From the NCBI RefSeq assembly GCF_025698545.1, contig NC_068569.1, positions 42,852,001 to 42,916,000 on the forward strand: a stretch of 64,000 nucleotides of DNA, read 5' to 3'. Both the position numbers and the translations under genes were made by a program. Of this stretch, positions 20,405 to 31,680 are shown in pieces. Source of the DNA: Gossypium raimondii (Eukaryota; Streptophyta; Magnoliopsida; Malvales; Malvaceae). Position 1 is the first letter of the stretch. Each line of letters starts with the position of its first letter. The notes beneath the pieces were generated by a model. That model searched no databases. It saw nothing but the letters and a program-made list of their open reading frames with translations, and was not told the DNA's origin.

Positions 20405-23400
20405 ACTCTCCCCCTTAGAAAATTTCGTCCTCAAAATTTCTTACTTGAAATATAGTTCGGGTTCTGTGTTCTCATGGATTCTTCGGTTTTCCACATAACT
20501 TCCTTTGTACCATGTTGGTGCCACAGAACTACCACTAATGGTACTAATTTATTACGTAATTCTTTTTCTTCTTACACCAAGATCTTTACCGGTTTTTCTA
20601 AATATGATAAGGCAGGTTATAATTCAATTTCATGTGGTCATATGAATCTCGGTCTGAGCTTTCCTTTCTTTTTAGATCGATATACGATTTTTGATGGTTT
20701 GAGGCGACTTCCAAATAGTTTTGGATAATGTAGACTTTATCTACTTTTTCTCTGATCAAATCAGTCCCAACTAGATTTCTTTCACTCAATTTTGACTAGT
20801 GTAATAGAGTTTTGCAATTGGAACTTTCAAGTGAGTAATCTGTTATAACCTAAATGAAAGGTGTGGATTTGGTGAGTCTGTCAACAATAACCCAGATTGT
20901 GTCTTTCTTTTTCGATGATAGCAATAAACTTGGTACGATACGAAGTCCATAGTGAATTTATCCCATTTCCACTCCAGAATCATCAGAGGTTGTAACAAAC
21001 CTGACGAAACTCTATGCTCGACTTTAGCTTGCTAACGCAACAAACTTCTTGTTACATATTCTAAAATCTCTTTTCTTATACTTTACAACCAATACAACTA
21101 TTTTATAAAACTGAACGCTCTAGTACTAACCCGATAACACGAATAGGTACTGTTGTGAGCTTCATGTAAGTTATCTCATTTTAGTTTTGAATCTTTCAGC
21201 ATAGTCAAACAGTTACAAAGACGTAGATTTCCGTTATCATCAATACTAAATTCGGAAGTACAAATCTTCATTTAACTAGCAAACTTCAAATTGTCTTTAT
21301 GAAATTCTTGAATTCTTTGAAGATATACTGGTTTGGTTTTTAAGTCGACTGAGAATAAAATCGTCATAACTCCAAGTCAAACGAGTATTCACAATAAACT
21401 CTGTCAACCATTTCCTAACCCGATGAAATTAGTAGTTTTCTGTAATAGTTTCATTAACGGTAATGCAACCACCACAAAGCCTCAATTAACCATCTGTAGC
21501 ACTTACTTATTCTCAGAAATTGTGCTCTTCCATACATTTTTAGAGGTTTCCAAATAAAATTTGATTTTTTTGGATCAATACGAGTACCTTTAGCCCAAAA
21601 TATATGTTCTAGAAATCTTACTTCTAGAAGTCAGAACTCTCATTAGGTAAATTTTTCATACAATTGCTTTTCTCAAAAAGTTTTCAGTACATATATTATA
21701 CGTTGATCAAGTTTATCTATATTCCTCATGTAAATCAAGATGTCATCAGTATGGAACAACAAATATCTATTATTTACAATAGTTTCATTCAATTTTCTGC
21801 AACTAATATGAAATCTAAAAGTTTCATCTTTCTTTTTCACAATTACGATTGATGTATCCCAATGTGGTACATTCAAATAAACAAACTCTTGGTTTAATAG
21901 CTCTTGCAACTGAGGCTTCAATTCTTTCGATATTGTCGGCGCTATACTATATGGTGTAACAAATATTGAAGCAGTTTCCAATGCTAATTCAATAACAAAG
22001 TTAGCTTTTCCTTTAGGCGAAAACTCTGGCAAATCTTCTACGAACACATTAAGTAATACATTAACCATCAGAATTGTTTTATCTTCAATCTATATATTAT
22101 GTATCTAAAATGCAAGACCTTCTTAGATCAATATTTGAGCAGATAACATCACTATGATATTGGTGGAATATTTAGATATGGCATATCGATCATTAATCAA
22201 TTTACTGTTATATTATCATAATACAATCCACTTTCTGTTTACAATTTCTACCATTTCTTAACAAGTTAACCAATCAATATTAGGAATAATATCAAATTTT
22301 AAGGAAATGTACCCGTAATGACATCAGGAACAACAACCTCTCCATGAACTCAAAATAGCATAAGCCTTGATAGTAGCTTGAGCTTCAGATCTGATAGCCG
22401 TATATTTAATCTCCACTTTACTATCCCTCACGCTAACATTATATTCTCGATCGTCTACTTTTCTGAGGAGTGGTCACAGATTTCATACTCTGTCTCTCGT
22501 ATTGATTTGTTCAGTTCAGGCAATCTTATTTCCAATGTTCTTAAGAACCAAATAAATATAAGCCTTTATATTTAGTCAACACTCACTTCAATAAGTTTTC
22601 CACTATGAATACAAACCAATCTATCTATTCTACGAACACTGCCAGCACTGGCTGCTGATGTAGTCGAGGCTCTCAAGTTACTCGAGTTCGACTTATCTTT
22701 TCCGAAAATCTTGATGAAGAAGTGAAACGACTATAAACATCTTTTAATTTCTTTAATGGAAGAGTAAAAAATGATCTAATTGTACTCTGTTTATCGGAAT
22801 CTTAGAGTCTCAACTTAGTATTTTCCCTTTTATTGCATACGTCTTCCATTTTCTGTAATCGCTTAGATAAAATTACAAACTCTTTCAATTTTAGAGCTCT
22901 CACTAACATTTATATGTATTCGTTTAAACCCCATTCAAAACGAGTATACATTTCGGCTTTTGTCTGAAAAATATCTTTGGTATATTTACGGAGTCCGATA
23001 AACTCTCATTCATTCTCTGCTATAGACATAATTCTCTATTTCAACTCTAGAAATTCTCTGTACTTCTTATCTAGATACTATCTGCTAGTGTATTTCTTTT
23101 TGAACTTTGATTAGAGGAAATTACAATTTACTCGATCTTTAAGAACAACTACCATCAAAATTATTCATCTCCAATAAACTTCATCTTTCAAAATGACATA
23201 GCGTTTCAAACTGTCTTCAGAAGAACATACTATTTCATAAAAAATTCACTGATTATTTTCCAACAATATTTGATTCTGACTGAATCATCATTAGTTTTAT
23301 CCCTGAATTATTCAATTCCACATTTTCAAATATTGTCAATTAGAATTATGTGAACATTTACCAGATTTTGAGGACAAGAGACTACCGTGGAGGGCACAAT

Positions 23401-23713
23401 TGGGGGTGGAGGTTGTGTAGTTGCAAGATTAGCTCGGGTATCTTTAAGAATCATTAGTTCATTTTTTAAAAGAAAACACCTTTTATTTCATTATTTGGTC
23501 TTTGCAAAATGGCACACTAAGACTAGATCCTTGATTGGAAACATTACCATTTACCTGATCTGATAGTTCACGATTAAACTTAGCCTACATAGTAAACCTA
23601 TAAGAAAACAGAGTCAAATTGGATCAAAAACATCACACTATCATAGATTATTGTGGCATGTATTTCTAGACTCAACACATGCTACGTTTAGTCCTAGAAT
23701 CGACTAAACTGTA
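20405..23713 (-). pseudogene. Element C pol remnants
   Basis: Minus-strand fragments in correct order. 21673-22068 encodes reverse transcriptase pieces (YSIAPTISKELKPQLQELLN, IVIVKKKDETFRFHISCRKLN, then directly TDDILIYM), so the core between the FRM and DD motifs is deleted. 20598-20789 encodes the integrase tail (NLVGTDLIREKVDKVY, NHQKSYIDLKRKE). The rest, 22070-23713, where gag and protease should be, is too degraded to assign. Nothing here could be expressed as a working protein. Confidence 0.75.
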
Positions 23714-23847
23714 GTTCTAGTACTACTAAATGTAATTACCCTCACCCGGTCCGACCGTCGAACCCGAGCTATAGGATGTTACAATAATTAACAGAGCAAT
23801 CACATATAATACCAACTTTAAATATTCAATTAAACAATAAAAACAAT
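23714..23847 (-). repeat. Element C primer-binding site relic and 3' end of its 5' LTR
   Basis: TGTAATTACC at 23731 is the reverse complement of the LTR end. Next to it, 23714-23730 is a decayed copy of the TTTAGTGGTATCAGAACTTG arrangement seen in element D. The LTR continues to 23847, where the Mutator-like element begins. Confidence 0.7.
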
Positions 23848-24227
23848 GGTTAAATATAAAATTGGTACTTGAACTTGTCCACTTCTCCCATATTGGTACT
23901 TATGGTTTTTTTTTTGTCTTAGGTTGCTACCCGAACTTTTTTCCGTCAACTAGTTCAGTACTTTTTTAAACATCGTTAAGCTTGGGACAGGTGGAAGTAT
24001 CAAACAACGACATATGTCATTAGTGACATCATGATGATGCCATTATTTTTTATTTTAATTTTTCTATTTTTTACCTTTATATTTTTTCTTTCACGTTCCT
24101 CCTAGTCCCTCATTTTTCTCTCCTTATTCTCTTTCCCCCTTTTCCTCTTCTTCTTGCCTCATTGCCACCGTCGTTGTCGCTGTTAATATGAACCACCACT
24201 CTCCAATATGAGCACCTGCTCTCAAAC

Positions 24228-25160
24228 TTTCATCTATGTTAGGAGGATAAGATCATATAAGGAGATTTTCTGGCATTATTTTGGGGAGCTTTTCCCTTCT
24301 TCATTTTTTTGGACTATTGATGGAGGAACTCATGGGGCTGAGCATCAGTTGGAACGGATAGGTTTTGAACAAAGATATTTTTTATTTTACAGATTTGGGT
24401 TAGTTCCTAAAAAAGGAAAATTTTGAACTAAAGCTCTAAATTTCATTGATTTGACTAAGTGTTTTACAAAGAATTTTTTTCCTTTTGTTGCAAATTTGCT
24501 TCAATATGTAATAAAGAAAATTTCAAATTTTGGGATTGGGTCCAACACATGCATTCCATAGCTGTGGATTTAAGCTCTTCTCTAATTCCTTCATCGATTT
24601 TTTGATTCAGCCTTTGAAAAAAACAGAAGAAAAAAATCGAAAAATTAGCTATGAATTTAAGCTTGAAAAGAATTGAATCCAGTTCATTACTTTATCCATG
24701 TCAGGAGGATAAGATCGTACAAGGAGACTTCTTGGCATTATTTTGGGGAGCTTTTCCCTTCCTTTTTTGAACTATTGATGGAGGAACTCATGTGGCTGAG
24801 CATTAATTGGAATGGATGGGTTTTTAACAAAGATATTTTTTATTTTACAGATTTGGGTTAGTTTCTAACAAAGGAAATTTTTGAACTAAAACTCTAAATT
24901 TTGTCGATTGGACTAAGTGTTTTACAAAGAAAACTTTTTTCTTTTGTTGCAAATTTACTTCAGTCTGTAATAAAGAAAATTTCAAATTTTGGGGTTGGGT
25001 CCAGCACATGCATGCCATAATTGGAGATCTAAACTCTTTTCTGATTCCTTCATCGATTTTTTGATTTAACCTTTGGAAACAAATAAGAAAAATGAAAACC
25101 TAAAAATTATCTATGAATTTAAGCTTGAAAAAAAATTAAAATCAGTTCATTAAAATTTTC
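24228..25160. repeat. ~468-bp tandem duplication inside the MULE
   Basis: Copy one starts near 24230 (GGAGGATAAGATCATATAAGG-like) and copy two near 24698, with high similarity throughout. Each copy holds a short open frame (RRIRSYKE...WHYFGELFPS), which explains two similar small ORFs. No known protein domain was recognised. Upstream 24060-24200 is pyrimidine-rich. Confidence 0.8.
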
Positions 25161-25423
25161 TCACCTTTTTCTCAAATGTATATTTATTTTCTTTCACTTT
25201 ATCGTGCGAGGATTAAACAAATTGAAGAAACAGACTAAAAAAAGAACACAAAAAATAAATGATGATGGATTTTCAAGGGAGGCAAAAAATGATGGTGTTG
25301 TTGGTCAGAGAGCTCACCGGAGGAGGTTGGATGGTGGCCTAGCAGTGGTGTAGATGCAAGGTGACTAAGGTAGAAAAAAGAAAAAAGGGAAAATGAAAAA
25401 GAAAAGGATCTAGAAAAGCAGTC

Positions 25424-25439
25424 CACGTGGCGCCACGTG
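25424..25439. repeat. Perfect 16-bp palindrome CACGTGGCGCCACGTG
   Basis: A self-complementary 16-mer with two G-box (CACGTG) cores, inside the MULE 55 bp left of element D. G-boxes bind plant bZIP/bHLH factors; any role here is speculative. Confidence 0.9.
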
Positions 25440-25557
25440 AATGGCCAACATTACCACATTAGCAAAATCTTAACACTGTTGGGCTTAGGTACTTGTAATG
25501 CCCCAAAAATATAAGTTTTTAATTTCTGCATGTTATGACACAAATTGCTTGTTTGCT

Positions 25558-25775
25558 TTAGTGGCTAAGTGATATGGGTGTGTATGAGAGTATTTGAGAA
25601 GCCTAGGTTCAAGCCTTGGCTTTTGCAAAATTTTTAATTTTTCTCTTAAATGAACCTAGATGCTAGTATATAAGCTTTAAAAATAATAGTGTTTGTTTTA
25701 TGAAACAAAAGAGCTTGTGATCTAGTGGTAATGTGGCATGTGGTGTAATTGTGAGGTCTAAGGTTCAAGTCTTAG
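25558..25775 (+). promoter_or_regulatory. Two tRNA-like A/B-box modules in LTR D
   Basis: Module one: GTGGCTAAGTGATATGGG at 25561, then GGTTCAAGCC at 25606. Module two: CTAGTGGTAATGTGG near 25722, then GGTTCAAGTC at 25762. The spacing of 41-45 bp between A-like and B-like boxes equals that in tRNA genes. The B-box resembles the consensus GGTTCGANTCC. Copies recur in the 3' LTR (33290-33500). No cloverleaf is formed, so these are not tRNA genes. Confidence 0.5.
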
Positions 25776-27007
25776 GTTACGCATTGGAGTATTTATTTTG
25801 CTGCTTGAGCTGGGTAGGTGGTGGAGTTGGATTAGAATACTGGTTAAGGGAGTTTGAGAGGATTTGATGGAGGAAATTAAAGAGGGATATGGGGAGAGAT
25901 TTTAGGAGAAAATCAAGGAGTTTGAGTTTGAGAGTGAGGGGGGAAGTGTGCCGCTTGGGGGTAATTCAACTTGGAAAAATCGACTGGGGGACGAGTTTTG
26001 TGCCGAATTTACTCATTGGTCAGTAAGGTAATCAGTTTGGGGGTCTTTCTTTACTCTGTTTGCTTTGGTTTTGTTTAGCTTTCCCTTCTCCCTTTTTGTT
26101 TTCTTTGTGCCGATTTTCGCAGAGGACCTTGGAATCTCTCGGGTTTGTTCATCTACCTTTCCTACTTTTCCTTTATTTCTTTTTGATTGGGGTGGTCGAA
26201 TAGTTTTTGCATCCTCTCTACAAAATCCTTTTTCCTCTTTCTTCTTCTTTTTATGCCGAATCTTCTCTTCTCATCTCTTCTTGTCCTCTCCATTTTTGTG
26301 TTACAAGTATTATCGACTACCGGTAAGTGTTATGCTCTTCATTCTGTTATCTTCTTTTTCTCTTCCTAAAACTGAATAGCCTCCTCCGTAATACTTTGAT
26401 TTCTAATTACTGATGTTTTTCTCTCGATATGCTGCTTGTTGCGGTGTTAAGGTTTTCCTCGAGGCGTGGTGCAGTGTAAGCATTGTAAAGTCGTCGAAAT
26501 CTTTCTCTCATTCCTTGATCAAGGTAGGTAGGCTAATTTTATGTGAATGCCGAATGTTCTATGGTTCTGCATATGATCATGTGTGGATTTCAACCACATG
26601 ATTAATCAATATTCCTTAATGAGATTGTTGTGTTGCAGATATCTGAGAACAAGTTTGAAGTTAATCCTCATCGGTTGTAAAAGTGGGCTAAGCCATTCTT
26701 GTTAGTGGAGGCAAGTATTAGTTTAGATTTGATCTTGGATATAAAGAAGGAGATCAGTCCTACTGTTAGCGATTAATAGAAAACGTGTTTGAATACAGAT
26801 TTTGGGTGTTTGTGGATTTAGGTGCGCCTTCGCAAACAGGTGTGTAATCACTCTACTACAACCGTAGATCGACGAAAAGTTGAAACACGACAATCGAGGC
26901 CACATGAGCGTGCGATCGCTCGTTCGAAAAATTAAGCCCACAAAACTGGGCATTGGACTATAGAGGCCTCCATGGGCATTTCTCTGGGCTTGGGCCAAAA
27001 ATTTACT

Positions 27008-27300
27008 GAAATACCCTCGAGGAATAAAATTACTGAAATACCCTTGAAGGGTAAAATTACCACAATACCCTCGAAGGGTAAAATTACTAAAATAACTTCG
27101 AATGGTGAAATTATCGAAATACCCTCGAAGGGTGTTATCAAAATACCCCCGAAGGGTAATATTACCGAAATACCCTTGAAGGGTAAAATTACCAAAATAA
27201 CCTCGAAGGGTAAAATTACCAAAATACCCCTGAAAGGTAAAATTATTGAAATACCCTCGAGGGGTAAAATGACTGTTATATCCCAAGGGGTGAAATGAGT
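27008..27300 (+). repeat. 27-bp tandem repeat, 11 units, 5' LTR of D
   Basis: Unit consensus GAAATACCCTCGAAGGGTAA followed by AATTACC. Each unit contains the inverted repeat TACCCTCGAAGGGTA. One unit is 24 bp. Because 27 is a multiple of three, open frames run through it on both strands; these are not genes. Confidence 0.92.
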
Positions 27301-28297
27301 GTATGACCAAATTGCTATACGATATATATATATACATGACTGTTACTGAATATGACATACTGCATACACGAATGATTTATAACATGACATACTGTATGGG
27401 GTTGGGATTTTGATATAGGGGAAGTGTGCTGTATTGGTGGCCTTACCACAAATACTATTACTGGTAGCTTTCTGCATTACTAAAATTGGCAGCTCTACTG
27501 CGTTACTATTACTGGCAGCTTTACTGCGATATTGGTGTATTGGCTGGGTGGGTCGATTTTATCCCCACATGGTGTGTTGGTGGTACGGAGTGGTGTGTTG
27601 GCTGGATTGGGATGGGTTACATTATTGCATTTGTACTGATTACTGTTTTGGGCTAAGGCTCCACTGTTACTGTATTGGCCTAAGGCCCATACTCTGTTAC
27701 TGTAATGGGCTATGGCCAACACACTGCTACTGTATAAGGCTCAGGCCGAGATTGATTCTGCGTGTTGTATGCTCATTTTTTGGTAGAAGATTACACACTA
27801 AGTTCTCGTAAACTCACCCTCTCTTCTAATTGTGCAGGTAATCCTCAGCCATAGGCGGTTGGTGCTGTAGAGGGTTCGGAGGTGGCCACACAATCACTAC
27901 TGTTCACTTTAGCTTTTGTTTTTATTTTAATTAATAAGTTGGGTTTTGTTTTTGTAATAAGGTATTTTATTTGGTTTTAAATCTTATTTGGGTTTTTACT
28001 TTCATATTTTATACTGCTAGTTATTTGAAAATGGATTTTCAAAATGATTATTATTTTCAAAGACACGAGCTTTAGACGTTAGAGTTTTCAAAATGCTTCC
28101 GCGTTTTAAATCAACTTAATATAACAAAAAGCAGTTAACAAGACAAGCATATGAATAAGTGCTCCGTTAGATATTAATAAGAGGTTTCCAAAATAAGAAA
28201 CAAGTTTGTCAACAAGCTAAATTTTTGAGAGACACTTCAATGTGACACACCAGATACAGCTATAACGTCTAGCTCGGGTTTAGGGTGTTACATTTAG

Positions 28298-28309
28298 TGG
28301 TATCAGAAC
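28298..28309 (+). other. Primer-binding site of element D
   Basis: TGGTATCAGAAC, five bases after the LTR end, is complementary to initiator tRNA-Met apart from one G-to-A change. Confidence 0.9.
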
Positions 28310-28676
28310 TTGATTGCAAAACTTGGCTGTGGAATGGGTTTGAAAAAAAATCTAAAATTTTTGGAAAACTGTTTTGAATTATTTTTGAAGGTTATAAGTG
28401 TGGCACACTGAGTCTTCAAAGCCGAATCTGTAAGTTTTTATATACTATAGACTACATAAACTGAAAAATATTGAGGGATTACTATAGATAGTAGGACAGT
28501 ACTAAAACTCTTAAGTTAGAGTGAAACTGAGACCGTAGGAATTGAAAACTATAAGGAAACCAGGTGTCACGAAAACAAAACTCTGATTACAGCTCTACAT
28601 AAGACATTTCTTAACAATTACTAGAACTTCAAACTGATGCATAAAATTTCTTAAAACAGATAACACGTTAGCTGAT

Positions 28677-29721
28677 ATGAGCACTAGAGGAACTCGTGAA
28701 AGGGGTACACGTGGCCGCGGTAGAGGCCGAGGAGGTGCTAGGGCTGGGTCTTCGGCATCATGCCATAGGCCTAATGTTGGGGCCAGGGAGGTACCAGCTT
28801 CACCGGTGACTGAAACAGGATCATTTGATCGAGCAGCTGGGGATGATGCACTATCCCAAGCTATGCTTCGTATTTTGGAAAGTGTCGCAGGTACTAGTAC
28901 AGGTACTGTGAGCCGTGGGTCAATTTCAGAACTACTTCGTTCGAATGGAGCGGAAATTTTTTGTGGTGTTTCTGGAGTAGCCCCTAATGTGGAAGAATAC
29001 TGGTTGGAAGCCCCGGAAAGAATAATGGATTACCTTGATTGCACTTCGGAGTAGAAGCTAAAAGGTACAGTGTCTTTATTACGAAATGAAGCTTATCAGT
29101 GGTGGCTTACTGTGAGAGAAGGTACTCAGGTTGATCGATTAACGTGAGTTATGTGAACACCCGAAGAAAGGAATTTTTGAGTTTGGTTTAGGGGATTAAG
29201 ACTGTGGCAGAATTGAGGCAGAGTTTCTGCGACTGAGTCATTATGCACGGGGGACAGTGGCAACTGAGTATGAATGTTGTGTACGATTTAAGGACAGCCT
29301 CCGGGATGAGTTGCGAGTCCTGATAGCTCCGTAGAGGGAGCGAGATTTTGCTGCCCTTATTAAAAAGGCAAAAATTACCGAGGATGTGAAGCGCTCTAAG
29401 CGCCAGAACCGTGAGAAAGATAGGGGCCGGTTTAGGAGGGATTCGGAGCCCTCAAGTTCTTCTAGTAGGCCTAAAAAGAAGGCCAAGTTTGATGGGCCAG
29501 TTCGAGCTGGGGTTACTGTTGCTAGACTACAACCTTGTGCTAATTGTGGGAGACATCATCTGGGTGAGTGTTGGAAGAAGATTGGGGCATGTTTCAGATG
29601 TAGGTCTAAGGAGCATCAAGTTAAAGATTATCTTCAGAGGCCTACTCAGATGCAAGCTGTAGGTTAGGGTTTTGCTCAGCTAGTGAGAGGTGGTCAGTAG
29701 CCACCGAGAGGTCGTGGGTAG
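28677..29721 (+). pseudogene. Element D gag (broken)
   Basis: Starts at ATG 28677 (MSTRGTRERGTRGRGRGRGG). Residues 85-125 match the gag core (FCGVSGVAPNVEEYWLEAPE). A TAG at 29052 stands where relatives have Gln (EQKLKG), followed by a frameshift and small losses to about 29386. The basic stretch and the zinc knuckle follow: CANCGRHHLGEC is an intact CX2CX4HX4C, but the second, CFRCRSKEHQVKDY, has its last Cys replaced by Tyr. Further TAG codons are at 29332, 29665, 29698 and 29719. Confidence 0.87.
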
Positions 29722-29847
29722 GTTAGAGGTGGTAAGGGTGTAGGATGAGGTCGTGGAACGTATGGTAGAGGGGTTGATCACATTGAGGTGAGGCAGCCAG
29801 CACTGGTTTATACTGGTTGTCACTGAGAGGATGGTGATGCTCTAAAT

Positions 29848-30177
29848 GTGATAACCGATATGTTCTTAATTCAAAATGTACCTTATACTGCTTTGATTGA
29901 TATAGGGTCTACGCATTCATACATTGTATGCACCGTGTCTGGCACATTGGGTATCAAGTGTGAGAGTACTGTTAATGAGATGACTGTGTTAAGTCCACTG
30001 AGACAATCGGTTAAGGTAGACAAATTTTTCAGAGATGTGCCCCTAGAGGTTCAAGGAGTTATATTTCTAGCGGATTTGATGGAGCTACCATTTGATGAAT
30101 TTGATTTAATTTTGGGGATGGATTGGTTGGTGAAACACCGTAGAAATTTGGATTGTTCTGCTAAACATATGGTATAA
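29848..30177 (+). pseudogene. Element D aspartic protease
   Basis: Retropepsin domain with ALIDIGSTHSYI as the active-site loop (relatives: ID(V/S)GSTHS) and LILGMDWLVKH as the second conserved motif. It is intact for 109 codons, then the frame shifts before reverse transcriptase. The upstream Gly/Arg stretch 29700-29790 contains several stops. Confidence 0.85.
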
Positions 30178-30236
30178 AAATTATTGAGGATGAGGAGGTG
30201 ACTGTGATTGAGTAGCGAAGGGATTTTCTGTCTAAT

Positions 30237-31680
30237 GTGATTTCTACATTAAGGGCCGAAAAATTGGTTCGCAAGGGTTGTGAGGCGTTTCAAGCCTATA
30301 TTGATGTATTTGACTCTGAGGGTCCTTCTATTGAAGATGTTAGAACGATTAAGGATTTTTCTGATGTGTTTCCTGATGAGCTCCCTGGGTTGCCTCCGAA
30401 TCGTGAAGTTGAATTTTTAATTGAGCTTCTGCCAGGAACGGCTCTAGTGTCTATCGCCCCTTATAGGATGGCACTGAAGCCATTGGTGGAGTTAAAAGCT
30501 CAAATCAAAGAACTGTTGGATCGAGGATTCATTCGACCTAGTGTGTCTCCATAGGGAGCACCGGTATTGTTCGTAAAGAAAAAGGATGGGACCATGCGCA
30601 TGTGTATCGACTATCGACAATTGAATAAACTGACTATTAAGAATAAGTATCCTTTGCCGAGGATAGATGATTTATTTAATCAGTTGCAAGGAGTTTCAGT
30701 TTTCTCCAAGATAGATCTTTGTTCTGGGTACCATTAGTTAAGAGTTAATGAGGATGATATGTATAAGACTGCGTTTAGGACTCGTTATGGTCATTACGAG
30801 TTCCTAGTGATGCTGTTTGGGCTGACAAATGCACCAGCTACCTTCATAGGCCTAATGAATTGTGTATTCTAACCCTACTTGGATCGGTTCATGGTGGTAT
30901 TCATAAATGATATCTTAGTGTATTCGAGAATCGAGGATGAGCATGATGCACATCTCTGAATTGTTCTGCAGATTCTAAGGGAGAAACAACTGTATGCTAA
31001 GTTCAGCAAGTATGAGTTCAGTTGTGAGAAGTGAGATTTCTGGGTCACGTGGTGTCTGCCGAGGGGATTAGGGTTGATCCTCAAAAAATTGAAACTATAC
31101 TGTATTGGAAACCACCTAAGACCATATTTGAGATTCGAAGTTTTTTGGGTCTGGTAGGTTATTACAGACGTTTTGTTGAGGGGTTTTCCTTAATTGCTGA
31201 ACCTCTGACTAAGTTGTTGCGTAAAAGGGTACCGTTTAACTGGACTGATAAGCAACAATGAAGTTTTGAGAAATTGAAGAAAGTTATGACCGAGGCCTCT
31301 GTCTTAATACAGCCAGAGTTTGGAAAGGAATTCAATGTATACAGTGATGCATCACACGTTGGCTTGGGTTGTGTGCTAATGTAGGAGGGTAAGGTGGTTG
31401 CTTATGCGTCTCAGTAGCTTAAGCCTCATGAGACGAATTACCTTACTCATGACTTAGAGTTAGCTGCGGTGGTTTTCGCTTTAAAAATTTGGAGGCACTA
31501 TCTCTACGGTGAGAAGTGTACTATCTACACAGATCATAAGAGTCTTAAGTACCTCCTCAGTCATAAGGAGTTGAATCTTAGGTAGCGAAGATGGATAGAG
31601 CTGCTTAAAGACTATGATTGCTCGATTGAATACCATCCTGATAAGCCTAACGTGGTAGCTGATGCACTGAGCCGTAGGGC
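30237..31680 (+). pseudogene. Element D reverse transcriptase and RNase H (broken)
   Basis: Motifs in order: [63 protein letters not shown], a TAG at 30735, [20 protein letters not shown]. The catalytic FIDD has become FIND by a G-to-A change. After a frameshift near 31030 come [24 protein letters not shown] and the RNase H motifs YSDASHVGLGCVLM and [16 protein letters not shown], then [14 protein letters not shown]. Stops at 30552, 30870, 30957, 31382, 31415 and 31583 fall on positions that are Trp, Gln or Arg in relatives. Confidence 0.88.

Larger units (their letters stand above)
25494..28292 (+). repeat. 5' LTR of element D
   Basis: 2.8 kb, TGTAATGCCCC to GGGTGTTACA. The terminal inverted match TGTAA/TTACA is longer than the minimal TG/CA. 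It contains two tRNA-like boxes near its start, a 27-bp tandem repeat block, and a CTCACCCTCTCTTCTAATTGTGCAGG motif region near 27810. By eye it is roughly 8% diverged from the 3' LTR in a 140-bp sample. Open frames inside it (for example 26065-26601, 26723-27358, 27434-27811) are repeat or chance frames, not genes. Confidence 0.9.

Noticed and set aside
25720..25775. Possible tRNA gene (A and B boxes)
   Set aside because: No acceptor, D or anticodon stems can be formed; it is only a promoter-like relic in an LTR.
26723..27358. 211-codon open frame on the minus strand with FTLRGYFGNF repeats
   Set aside because: It runs through the 27-bp tandem repeat of LTR D, which lacks stops because its period is a multiple of three. 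Similar frames exist on both strands and in the 3' LTR; no domain.
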